NCBI GenBank assembly: GCA_035946955.1
Contig: DASYYE010000430.1
Coordinates: forward strand, 1-24,970
Length of the DNA: 24,970 nt
DNA from: DASYYE01 sp035946955
GTDB lineage: Bacteria > Actinomycetota > Actinomycetes > Streptosporangiales > Streptosporangiaceae
Direction of reading: 5' to 3'
Shown: one piece after another, positions 1-6,475 of the stretch
How positions within the stretch are numbered: position 1 is the first letter of the stretch
Layout: the number at the start of each line of letters is the position of its first letter
Notes under the pieces: generated by a model
Told to the model about the DNA's origin: nothing
The model's database searches: none
The model's input: only the letters and a program-made list of their open reading frames with translations
Translations under genes and position numbers: made by a program

Positions 1-166
1 CATGCTCGGGCTGAGCCTGCCCATCGCCAACCGGCTCGGGATCGACCCCGCACTGGTGACCTGCGACGACACCAACACCGCCTCCCGGCGCGTCATCGAG
101 GCGAACGGCGGCCAGCTCGCCGACGCCAGCGACGGGATCCTGCGCTTCTGGGTGCCCACGTCCTAG
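1..166 (+). CDS. GNAT-family N-acetyltransferase, C-terminal fragment
   Basis: The reading frame is open from the left edge (codons from position 2) to TAG at 164-166, giving the last ~55 residues of a protein that starts outside the window. The segment around LVTCDDTNTASRRVIEANGG, ending in RFWVPTS, matches the C-terminal part of GNAT acetyltransferases, where a conserved Asn and a following helix (NxxSRRVIExNGG) pack against acetyl-CoA. Substrate cannot be told from this piece. It is followed by a ~150-bp intergenic region, so it is probably not co-transcribed with the next gene. The family call is fairly safe; everything about specificity is unknown. Confidence 0.72.
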   Translation, partial: MLGLSLPIANRLGIDPALVTCDDTNTASRRVIEANGGQLADASDGILRFWVPTS

Positions 167-236
167 GCCTCCTTCAGCCGTTCCCGCCTTGCTCACGCGG
201 CACATGCCGACCTCGCTCACCGTCCAGGTACTTGCG

Positions 237-257
237 CCAATTAGTTTGGTATGCAAA
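237..257 (+). promoter_or_regulatory. Candidate operator (CCAA-n-TTGG palindrome plus TGCAAA)
   Basis: The sequence CCAATTAGTTTGG is followed after two bases by TGCAAA. The same arrangement occurs in inverted orientation at 1505-1525, with about 16 of 21 positions identical. This copy lies ~60-80 bp before the membrane protein/regulator pair, and the other lies ahead of the secreted protein. I infer that it is the binding site of the winged-helix regulator encoded at 1100-1453. No -10/-35 elements can be assigned with confidence. Confidence 0.4.
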
Positions 258-317
258 GCTATTGGCGATTGGCACAACAGGGCCGCCCGCCAGTTCGGTA
301 GTGACGGGGAGTGAAAG

Positions 318-1103
318 ATGACCGACGAGGAACACACAACGCCTGGTGGGGCCGGACCCGGCACCGTGGCAGGCCGGCAAGACCTGGTCGATGAGATGAA
401 GGCGCTGCGGAAGCGCACGCGGACGCAGCGGCACGCCTACTGGTTCCCGCTGGTCCTGTTCGGGGCGCTGATATGGGCTTCCATACCGCTCTACGTGCAG
501 CCCCAGTTGCCGCCACACGCCACCCAGGGGCTGTCTGGCGGGGTCGGATGGCAGCAGTCTTTCTTCAGCGGCGCGCCCGGCATGGTTCAGGCCCACCTGG
601 CCTACTTCTGGCTGGCCGGGTTGCTCGGTGGCCTGCTGGTGACGCAACTGTGGTACCGGTGGCACGCGCGCCGCGTCGGCCTCCAGACCCCCGCCCGCGG
701 CTACCTCATCACGACCGCGGTCCTGACCGGGCTGGTACTCGCCCTGCCGCCGCTGTCGGGACTGCGCAGCCCGCACTGGCTGCGGTTCCTGCACTGGCTG
801 AGCGTGCTCCGACCGGGGGATCTCACCGTCCGGGGCTTGTTCCCGCTGCTCATCATCGCGGCTGGCCTGGCAGCACTGGCCTGGGCGGAGCGGAGCCAGG
901 TGCTTGCCGTGACCGCGGCCATCTACACCGCAGCCGCCCTGCTGGCGAACCTGTACAACATCAGCAACATCACCTACCGGCTCGGGTGGAACCTGCCTCC
1001 GGCCGATGAGTCGCTGCCGAACGTGGTACTGCCAGGTCTGGTGCTGCTCATCGTGGGGGCGGGCGCTTGTGTGGCGCAGCGGCGCCGCCGGGCCATGGCA
1101 TGA
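318..1103 (+). CDS. Multi-pass membrane protein, partner of a winged-helix regulator
   Basis: A 261-aa protein with a charged cytoplasmic N-terminus (about residues 1-40, containing a short basic helix, ALRKRTRTQR) followed by five or six hydrophobic segments. The first is WFPLVLFGALIWASIPLY; others lie near residues 90-112, 130-152, 170-195, 197-215 and 235-255. It ends in a basic tail (RRRRAMA), which suggests a cytoplasmic C-terminus. The ATG at 318 has a purine-rich GGGGAGTG about 7 nt upstream. The stop overlaps the start of the next gene by 4 bp (ATGA), so the two are almost certainly translated together. I do not recognise a named family. Small membrane proteins paired with HTH_27-type regulators are common in actinobacteria, and the function is unknown. 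Confidence 0.8.
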   Translation: MTDEEHTTPGGAGPGTVAGRQDLVDEMKALRKRTRTQRHAYWFPLVLFGALIWASIPLYVQPQLPPHATQGLSGGVGWQQSFFSGAPGMVQAHLAYFWLAGLLGGLLVTQLWYRWHARRVGLQTPARGYLITTAVLTGLVLALPPLSGLRSPHWLRFLHWLSVLRPGDLTVRGLFPLLIIAAGLAALAWAERSQVLAVTAAIYTAAALLANLYNISNITYRLGWNLPPADESLPNVVLPGLVLLIVGAGACVAQRRRRAMA

Positions 1104-1453
1104 CCACGATGGAAGAGCAGGAGCCGGGGCAGGCCGCCCCCCGGCACCCCACCAATGGGCTGGACGAGACGGTGCACCAGCGTCACCGGCTCGGCATCCT
1201 GACGATCACGTCCGAGGCGAAGCGCGCCGAGTTCGGTTACCTGCGCGATGCCCTCGGCTTGACCGCTGGCAACCTGTCCAGGCACCTCAGCGTCCTGGAG
1301 GAGGCCGGACTGGTTCAGGTGGAGAAAGGTTATGCGGGGCGACGCCCCCGGACCTGGGTAAGCATCACCGGCGCCGGCCGTACCGCGCTCGCCGCTGAAC
1401 TCGCTGCCCTGACCGAACTCCTTCACCGGCACAGGGCCCCCGGGCACAGCTAG
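1100..1453 (+). CDS. Winged-helix (MarR/HTH_27-like) transcriptional regulator
   Basis: A 117-aa protein starting at the ATG that overlaps the upstream stop (ATGA, 1100-1103). After a short polar N-terminus it shows one winged-helix domain: a first helix with RHRLGILTI, a helix-turn-helix in FGYLRDALGLTAGNLSRHLS, the VLEEAGLVQVEKGYAGRRPRTW wing, and a final helix after SITGAGRTALAAE. This is the fold of the winged-helix DNA-binding domain often called HTH_27, related to MarR and ArsR. No metal-binding Cys/His cluster is visible. It probably regulates its own operon and perhaps the downstream secreted protein through the shared palindrome at 237-257 and 1505-1525. That link is inference. The family call is solid. 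Confidence 0.87.
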   Translation: MTTMEEQEPGQAAPRHPTNGLDETVHQRHRLGILTITSEAKRAEFGYLRDALGLTAGNLSRHLSVLEEAGLVQVEKGYAGRRPRTWVSITGAGRTALAAELAALTELLHRHRAPGHS

Positions 1454-1504
1454 CCCACCCCGACGCACAAGAACAGAGCGGACGTCCGTCGCATGTCGGA
1501 AAGG

Positions 1505-1525
1505 TTTGCAATCCCAATTAGTTGG
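1505..1525 (-). promoter_or_regulatory. Second copy of the candidate operator, inverted
   Basis: On the plus strand this reads TTTGCA, AT, then CCCAATTAGTTGG. On the minus strand it aligns to the site at 237-257, including the flanking TGCAAA. It has the symmetric CCAA-4-TTGG core. It lies 70-90 bp before the GTG start of the secreted protein at 1595 and just after the regulator gene. A 10-bp palindrome, CGGACGTCCG, lies 17 bp further left (1479-1488). A role as operator is inferred from the duplication and from its position. Confidence 0.4.
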
Positions 1526-1594
1526 TCACACAAGGCTGCTGGGCACCGACGGGGGCGCGCAGCATCCACTGGCCCGAAACCTCGGAGGTCTTAC

Positions 1595-3619
1595 GTGCAT
1601 CAGAGACCGACCCGCCTGAGGCCGCAATTCTTCGCGGCACAGCGAGAAGCGCGACCCCGGTCAAGTGCAGCAGGAAGAGCACTGAGCCTTGCCACAGCCG
1701 TGCTGTCACTCGCAACCATCGCGGTCCTGGCCAGCCCGGCCGCCGCAGCCACCCACCCACAGGCGAGCTACACGCTCAAGGTCACCGGCACCAACCTGGC
1801 AGGCGGCCCGGACACTGGCGGCAGCGTGTTCGTGTCCAACGTGGACAACACCAACCGGTTCGCCGCGCAGCGGCCATTCCACGACGGCATGGCCACGTTC
1901 ACCGTCCCGGCGGGCCACTACTGGGCCGTCGGGATATTCATCGAGACCGCTGGCGGCAGCATCACGCAGCAACGGATCGTGGTCCTGCCCCAGTTCACGG
2001 TCAAGGCGGACACCTCGGTGCACATCGCCGAGCGGGCGGCGGACAGCAAGGTCACGATGGTGACGCCGCGGCCCGCGCGGCCTGAGGTCAGCGACTTCGA
2101 GGTCCGCAGGCCCGGCCGTGCCGGTCCCGTGCAGTTCTATGCGTTCAACGACGCTGGGATCCCGCTGTGGGTCAGCCCGGTCCGTCAGCGTCCCACCGTC
2201 GGGAAGCTGGAGACCTTCACGGCACAGCAACTGGTCTCACCCCCCGGCGCCGACACTCCCTACGAGTACAACCTCGTCTACGAGGGGCCTGAAGGGACCA
2301 TCCCCAGCCAGCGCCATGTGGTCCGCGCCTCGGGCCTGGCTTCGGTGGACGCGCGCTACTTCCAGGATGTCGCCACGACCGGGGAAGAGGACAGGTTCGG
2401 CATGTTCCCCGCGCAACTGAGCGACCTCCAGTTCGAGGCCGACAACTTCTTCACCATGCCACGCCACCAGATCGAGTACATGACCGGCAACCCGGCCATC
2501 TCGTGGTTCGCCGGTGTGCTCCAGTGCTACCCGTCCACCCCCTGCCCGGGCGGCCAGAACGACACCGTGCGCACCTTCCGCGCAGGGGAGCGGACACAGG
2601 AGGACTGGAACGCCTACCCACTCCACCCCGGGCCGAACGTCAACCTGGACGGCACGGCGAACCCGCGCCCCACTCTGCCCTCCGCCAGCCGGGCCACGAA
2701 CATGCTGACCCTGGATGTCGCCCCGTTCGGCGACAACCAGCCGGGGCACACCGGCGCCGGCTTCTCGGCGGCCAGCTACCAGGTCACCCAGGATGGAAAG
2801 CAGATCGCTGCCGGGAACGCCGCCAATGGCCGGCCTGACGTGATGGTGCACGTCAAGCTGGCCCCCCGGCCAGCGGTCATCCGGTTCACGCTCACGGGAT
2901 CCCGCACCGGGGCCGGGTTCCCGCTGTCATCGCGGACCCACACGGTCTGGGCATGGCACTCGGCGCCGCAGCCAGGTACGACGCTGCCACGCGGCTGGAC
3001 CTGCCGGGCCTTCCCCGCGCCGGTGACACGGACATGCGCGGTCCAGCCGATGATGACACTGGACTACACCGTCCGGGGGCTCTCGCTCAGCGGCACAACC
3101 GCACCCGGCCGGCAGGCGCTCACCATCACGCCGGGCCACCTGCAACTGGCCCGTGCGGCACAGATCGCCGATGTGCGGGCCTGGGTGTCGCTCGACAACG
3201 GCACGCACTGGCACCCCGCGCGGGTCACCAGGCACGGCGGTACGCGGTTCACCGCCGCGTTCACCGCGCCCGCTGGTTCCTTCGTGACGCTGCGGGTCCG
3301 GGCCACCGACACGGCAGGCGGCTCGATCACCGAGACCATCGACCGGTCGTACCGGGTGGGCGCCTGGCCGCCGGGTGCGGGCACCCAGTGCGGCGCGGTT
3401 GTTAGTCTTCGGGCGTGCCCTTTGCCGACGAATCACCCGGCCACCGCGTCGTGGTCGTGGGGTACCGCGAGTCGTGGGCTGGTGAGGGTGCGCGGCTGGT
3501 CGCTGGCTTGCGCGAACTGCTGCCGGGTGCGGTCGGCGTCGACCACATCGGCTCCACCTCGGTCCCTGGCCTGGCGGCCAAGGACTGCCTGGATGTCATG
3601 GTGCAGGTCCGCGACCTAG
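1595..3619 (+). CDS. Large secreted beta-rich protein, resembling the non-catalytic part of actinobacterial S8 peptidases
   Basis: I place the start at GTG 1595 because GGAGG (1584-1588) sits 6 nt before it; the frame is open from 1493 but has no ribosome site there. The 674-aa product has a basic N-region of ~30 residues, a hydrophobic stretch (LATAVLSLATIAVLASPA) and an AAA-type signal-peptidase site, so export is likely. The rest is beta-sandwich-like: repeated carboxypeptidase-regulatory-like and Ig-like segments such as MATFTVPAGHYWAVGIFIE and TLRVRATDTAGGSITETIDR. The layout recalls regions flanking the catalytic domain in large actinobacterial S8 peptidases, but no Asp/His/Ser subtilisin motif is present, so I call no protease activity. 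Convincing sequence ends near residue 590. The last ~70 residues overlap the GrpB gene in another frame and may be read-through after a lost stop. Confidence 0.72.
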   Translation: MHQRPTRLRPQFFAAQREARPRSSAAGRALSLATAVLSLATIAVLASPAAAATHPQASYTLKVTGTNLAGGPDTGGSVFVSNVDNTNRFAAQRPFHDGMATFTVPAGHYWAVGIFIETAGGSITQQRIVVLPQFTVKADTSVHIAERAADSKVTMVTPRPARPEVSDFEVRRPGRAGPVQFYAFNDAGIPLWVSPVRQRPTVGKLETFTAQQLVSPPGADTPYEYNLVYEGPEGTIPSQRHVVRASGLASVDARYFQDVATTGEEDRFGMFPAQLSDLQFEADNFFTMPRHQIEYMTGNPAISWFAGVLQCYPSTPCPGGQNDTVRTFRAGERTQEDWNAYPLHPGPNVNLDGTANPRPTLPSASRATNMLTLDVAPFGDNQPGHTGAGFSAASYQVTQDGKQIAAGNAANGRPDVMVHVKLAPRPAVIRFTLTGSRTGAGFPLSSRTHTVWAWHSAPQPGTTLPRGWTCRAFPAPVTRTCAVQPMMTLDYTVRGLSLSGTTAPGRQALTITPGHLQLARAAQIADVRAWVSLDNGTHWHPARVTRHGGTRFTAAFTAPAGSFVTLRVRATDTAGGSITETIDRSYRVGAWPPGAGTQCGAVVSLRACPLPTNHPATASWSWGTASRGLVRVRGWSLACANCCRVRSASTTSAPPRSLAWRPRTAWMSWCRSAT

Positions 3620-4023
3620 CGGACCTGGCAGTAGGGGCGGCGCTGGAAAGTCACGGCTACCGGCGCCGCCCCGAACCGTGGAACTCCGAAGAGGTCTCCT
3701 ACGGGGTCAGCTGCCCCAAGCAGGTGTTCGCCGCTGCGGCCGGAGGGCGGCCGTGCAACATCCACGTCCGGGTGCAGGGCGGGCTGAACGTGCGTTACGC
3801 CTTGCTGTTCCGCGACTTCCTGACCGCGGACAGGCAGGCCGCCCTGGCTTGGGGCCGGTTCAAGGCCAGGCTGGCCGGGAGCGTCCCTGACCTGGCCGAT
3901 TACGGGCAGATCAAAGCAGGCGCCCAGGAGGTCTTGATGCTCTCGGCTGAACGGTGGGCCACGGCGGCGGGCTGGTGCCCGCCCCGGTGCCCATGTCACG
4001 GGGAACCTGTGGACAACCGTTAG
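3415..4023 (+). CDS. GrpB-family (UPF0157) nucleotidyltransferase-fold protein
   Basis: A 202-aa protein starting at GTG 3415. The diagnostic GrpB segment VDHIGSTSVPGLAAKDCLDV lies at about residues 42-61, followed by the conserved RRRPEPWNSEE region and a C-terminal helix with DLADYGQIKAGAQEVL. GrpB proteins have a nucleotidyltransferase-like fold (GS motif and a D-x-D/V pair), and their activity is generally not established. Some members are fused to CoaE. The gene overlaps the end of the upstream open frame by ~205 bp. Codon bias and homology favour the GrpB frame in the overlap. There is no clear Shine-Dalgarno; the start follows a TTAGTCTTCGGGC stretch and could be leaderless. Its stop lies in the left arm of a strong hairpin. 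Confidence 0.86.
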   Translation: MPFADESPGHRVVVVGYRESWAGEGARLVAGLRELLPGAVGVDHIGSTSVPGLAAKDCLDVMVQVRDLADLAVGAALESHGYRRRPEPWNSEEVSYGVSCPKQVFAAAAGGRPCNIHVRVQGGLNVRYALLFRDFLTADRQAALAWGRFKARLAGSVPDLADYGQIKAGAQEVLMLSAERWATAAGWCPPRCPCHGEPVDNR

Positions 4024-4065
4024 TGGTTCAGTTTTTGGCCCTCCTGGGGCCAAAAACTGACCACT
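4022..4065. terminator. Long stem-loop terminator after the GrpB gene
   Basis: The left arm AGTGGTTCAGTTTTTGGCCC pairs with GGGCCAAAAACTGACCACT, giving a ~19-bp stem broken by one bulged T, with a 4-5 nt loop. It begins inside the TAG stop of the GrpB gene. There is no long U-tract on either side, as is common for actinobacterial terminators. The symmetry would let it work in both directions and insulate the EF-Tu gene that follows. Confidence 0.75.
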
Positions 4066-4312
4066 GATGAGCTGACCGCTCTGAAAACCGTTGGCGTGAT
4101 GGCTGGGTGCTGGCTGATCATGGCTGCATGTTCCGGCACGCCGTCTGCCTCACGCCTGCGGGCGTGGTGACGGCTGCCTCGGCGCTGGCGTTGGTCGTCG
4201 CGCTGGCAGGTGAGCGACGCTGACCCTTCCCCGGTGCTGCCGGGAGGCCCCGCGGGGGAGGGTTGGCGGTGCTGTGGGCCTCGCCGTATCTGTACAGACC
4301 GAGGAACCGGAC

Positions 4313-5491
4313 ATGACCAAGCAGCAGTACGTGCGCGCCAAGCCGCATCTGAACATCGGCACTATGGGCCATGTTGACCATGGCAAGACCACGCTCACCG
4401 CGGCGATCACCAAGGTGCTCGCCGACCGTGGGAGCGCGGACTACGTGCCGTTCGAGCGGATCGACCGGGCGCCGGAGGAGAGCGCGCGGGGCATCACCAT
4501 CAACATCGCCCACGTGGAGTACGAGACCGCGACTCGCCACTACGCGCATGTGGACATGCCCGGTCACGCCGACTACGTGAAGAACATGATCACGGGTGCG
4601 GCGCAGGTAGACGGCGCGATCCTGGTGGTGTCGGCCACCGACGGCGTGATGCCGCAGACCCGTGAGCACCTGCTCCTGGGCAGGCAGGTCGGCATCGAGC
4701 ACCTTGTCGTTGCCTTGACCAAGGCGGACATGGCCGACCCGGAATACGCCGACCTGGTCGAACTCGAGGTCCGTGACCTCCTGTCCGACCATGGCTACCC
4801 GGGCAGCGAGGTGCCGGTCGTCCGGGTGTCCGCCGTCGGCGCACTCGCTGGTGACCCGCGGTGGGCCGAGTCCATCGGCACCCTGCTGGACACGGTCGAC
4901 CGGTGCGTGCCAGTGCCTGACCGGTACACGAACGCGCCACTGGTCGTGCCGGTGGAGAACGTCATGACCATCACCGGCCGCGGCACCGTCGTGACCGGGG
5001 CGGTCGAGGCCGGCAGCGTCCGCGTCGGCGACACGGTCGAGGTGGTCGGCCTCGGCGAGCCACGGCACAGCGTGGTCACCGGGGTGGAGACCTTCGGCAA
5101 GCCGATGGAGCGCGCGGAGGCCGGCGACCAGGCCGCCCTGCTGCTGCGTGGCATCCGGCGTGGCCTCCTCCGCCGCGGCCAGGTCGTGGCGGCACCGGGC
5201 AGCCTGGCTGCACACACGGAGTTCATCGCGAACGTGCTGATGCTGCCCACGGCCGAAGGTGGCCGGCGGACCCCGATCACCTCGGGGTACCGGCCCCAGT
5301 TCTACCTGCGGACCGCCAGCGTGTCCGGCATGGTGGACCTGGGCCCCGCCGCCACTGCCTCACCCGGTGAGCGGCTGGGCATGGCCGTGGCGCTCGACAA
5401 GCCGGTGGCCTTGCACCAGGGCCTGAGTTTCGTGGTCCGCGAGGGCGGCAAGACCGTCGGCGCCGGGACCATCACCTCGGTGCCCGGCTGA
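4313..5491 (+). CDS. tuf: Divergent elongation factor Tu (Tuf3-like paralog)
   Basis: A 392-aa EF-Tu, the GTPase that brings aminoacyl-tRNA to the ribosome. The start at ATG 4313 has GAGG 8 nt upstream. G1 GHVDHGKT (19-26), switch I RGITI, G3 DMPGHADY (81-88, catalytic His85) and all three domains to the terminal REGGKTVGAG are present; the family usually has 393-397 aa. It differs from housekeeping EF-Tu throughout. G4 reads TKAD (136-139) instead of NKxD, G3 has Met for Cys, His160 replaces the usual Tyr160, and Val374 sits where E. coli has Ala375. The last two are elfamycin-resistance positions. No rpsL/rpsG/fusA neighbours are present, so it is a stand-alone second copy like Streptomyces tuf3, which is conditionally expressed. 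Folding and GTP binding look intact. Role in stress or antibiotic tolerance is inference. Confidence 0.93.
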   Translation: MTKQQYVRAKPHLNIGTMGHVDHGKTTLTAAITKVLADRGSADYVPFERIDRAPEESARGITINIAHVEYETATRHYAHVDMPGHADYVKNMITGAAQVDGAILVVSATDGVMPQTREHLLLGRQVGIEHLVVALTKADMADPEYADLVELEVRDLLSDHGYPGSEVPVVRVSAVGALAGDPRWAESIGTLLDTVDRCVPVPDRYTNAPLVVPVENVMTITGRGTVVTGAVEAGSVRVGDTVEVVGLGEPRHSVVTGVETFGKPMERAEAGDQAALLLRGIRRGLLRRGQVVAAPGSLAAHTEFIANVLMLPTAEGGRRTPITSGYRPQFYLRTASVSGMVDLGPAATASPGERLGMAVALDKPVALHQGLSFVVREGGKTVGAGTITSVPG

Positions 5492-5496
5492 CCAGC

Positions 5497-5551
5497 GGGG
5501 TCACGTGGCCGTTCTAGGGGATTCGGTCCTCGAGGGCGGCCGCGTGACCCC
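5497..5551 (+). terminator. Stem-loop terminator after tuf
   Basis: GGGGTCACGTGGCCG (5497-5511) pairs with CGGCCGCGTGACCCC (5537-5551), 15 bp including one G-U pair, enclosing a 25-nt loop. It begins 5 nt after the EF-Tu stop codon. No U-tract follows. The position and stem strength support a terminator. Confidence 0.65.
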
Positions 5552-5606
5552 CTGCGCTGTGTCCCGCGTCGCGACCCGCTCTGACGGATGCCCACCATCA
5601 AGGACT

Positions 5607-5632
5607 CGCTTCGGGAAGGATGTCCCGAAGCG
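5607..5632. repeat. Perfect inverted repeat, CGCTTCGGGA / TCCCGAAGCG
   Basis: Two perfect 10-base arms are separated by AGGATG. The repeat lies between the tuf terminator and the membrane gene starting at 5694. It could be a second terminator, an operator or an mRNA 5' hairpin for the downstream gene. The sequence does not decide between these. Confidence 0.5.
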
Positions 5633-5693
5633 GCGCAGGTGAAGGCGGGCGCTTGGCTGGCCATCCGCGCCGGGGGGAAGGCAGGGCACACGC

Positions 5694-6368
5694 ATGGGCA
5701 GAGCGAGCCAGTCACCGGATCCGCGGGTCATCTCGTACATGGCCTTGCGTCAGGCCGTGGGGTACCTGGGGATCCTGCTGCCGTTCGTGCTGGCGACCGG
5801 GAACTGGCTGATCTTCTCCGGTGGGCTGCAACAGTCACTGAGCGACTACTACTACACGGGCATGCGGGGCGTGCTGGTGGGCAGCCTGTCCGTGATCGGG
5901 GCCTTCCTGCTCGCCTATCACGGGTATGACCGGTGGGACAGCCTGTTCACCAACGCTGCGGGGATCGGTGCGGTGGGCGTGGCCCTGTTCCCGACCCCGC
6001 CGGACCATCCTTCGACCGGGGCCACGGTCGCTGGTTACCTCCACTTCGCCTTTGGCACCGTCATGTTCAGCTCGCTGATCGTCATCGCGCTGTGGCTGTT
6101 CCGCAAGACCGGCCCGGGATCCGCAGGCAACGGGATGAAGCAGGTCCGCGACCGGGTCTACCTGGTGTGCGGGATCGTCATGTTCGTGGCACTCTGCCTG
6201 GCGGGCATCGCCTCGCTCCCGTTCGCCACGGCGCTCAACCCCATCAACCCGGTCTTCTGGATGGAGTCCACCGCGGTCGTCGCGTTCGGCGTCTCCTGGG
6301 TCGTCAAGGGCCAGGCGGTGCTGGCGGACAAACAACCATCGCGTGGCCGCCTGCGCCAGCGTTCCTAA
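5694..6368 (+). CDS. Six-helix integral membrane protein (DUF998-like)
   Basis: A 224-aa protein with six hydrophobic segments: GYLGILLPFVLATGNWLIF, a second after the YYYTGMRG motif, then near residues 82-99, 108-132, 147-172 and 183-206. The conserved-looking signature is SDYYYTGMRGVLVG followed by GAFLLAYHGYDRWD, which I associate with a family of uncharacterised membrane proteins related to DUF998. The short polar N-terminus and basic C-terminus (GRLRQRS) suggest cytoplasmic ends. A purine-rich GGGGGGAAGG lies ~13 nt before the ATG, a weak ribosome site. It is a single gene between terminator-like hairpins. No function is known to me, and the exact family name is less certain than the topology. 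Confidence 0.75.
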   Translation: MGRASQSPDPRVISYMALRQAVGYLGILLPFVLATGNWLIFSGGLQQSLSDYYYTGMRGVLVGSLSVIGAFLLAYHGYDRWDSLFTNAAGIGAVGVALFPTPPDHPSTGATVAGYLHFAFGTVMFSSLIVIALWLFRKTGPGSAGNGMKQVRDRVYLVCGIVMFVALCLAGIASLPFATALNPINPVFWMESTAVVAFGVSWVVKGQAVLADKQPSRGRLRQRS

Positions 6369-6396
6369 AAACCATCTCTGTCTTATCCCATGTCAC

Positions 6397-6429
6397 GTTC
6401 ACCCAGATGCCATGCTGGGGTCACGTCAG
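6397..6429 (+). promoter_or_regulatory. Possible PHO-box-like direct repeats
   Basis: GTTCACCCAGA (6397) and GGTCACGTCAG (6419) share the G-T/G-TCAC core at a distance of 22 bp, which is two 11-bp steps. The intervening 11-mer is degenerate. Actinobacterial PhoP boxes are built of 11-bp direct repeats with a GTTCACC-like core. This site is ~50-80 bp before a secreted phosphoesterase, a typical Pho-regulon product. Weak by sequence alone. Confidence 0.28.
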
Positions 6430-6475
6430 CCTGAGAACCTCACGCTGACGACAGGCTGGACTGCAGGGAGCGGGG

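Noticed and set aside
4128..4223. A 31-aa hydrophobic leader-like peptide upstream of tuf (MFRHAVCLTPAGVV...)
   Set aside because: It has no ribosome site, and the hydrophobic look may come from Ala/Val-rich high-GC codons. Not enough to call a leader peptide.
4118..5215. A long minus-strand open frame (365 codons) antisense to tuf
   Set aside because: It is a shadow of the high-GC tuf gene; no ribosome site and no protein-like motifs, whereas the plus strand encodes an unmistakable EF-Tu.
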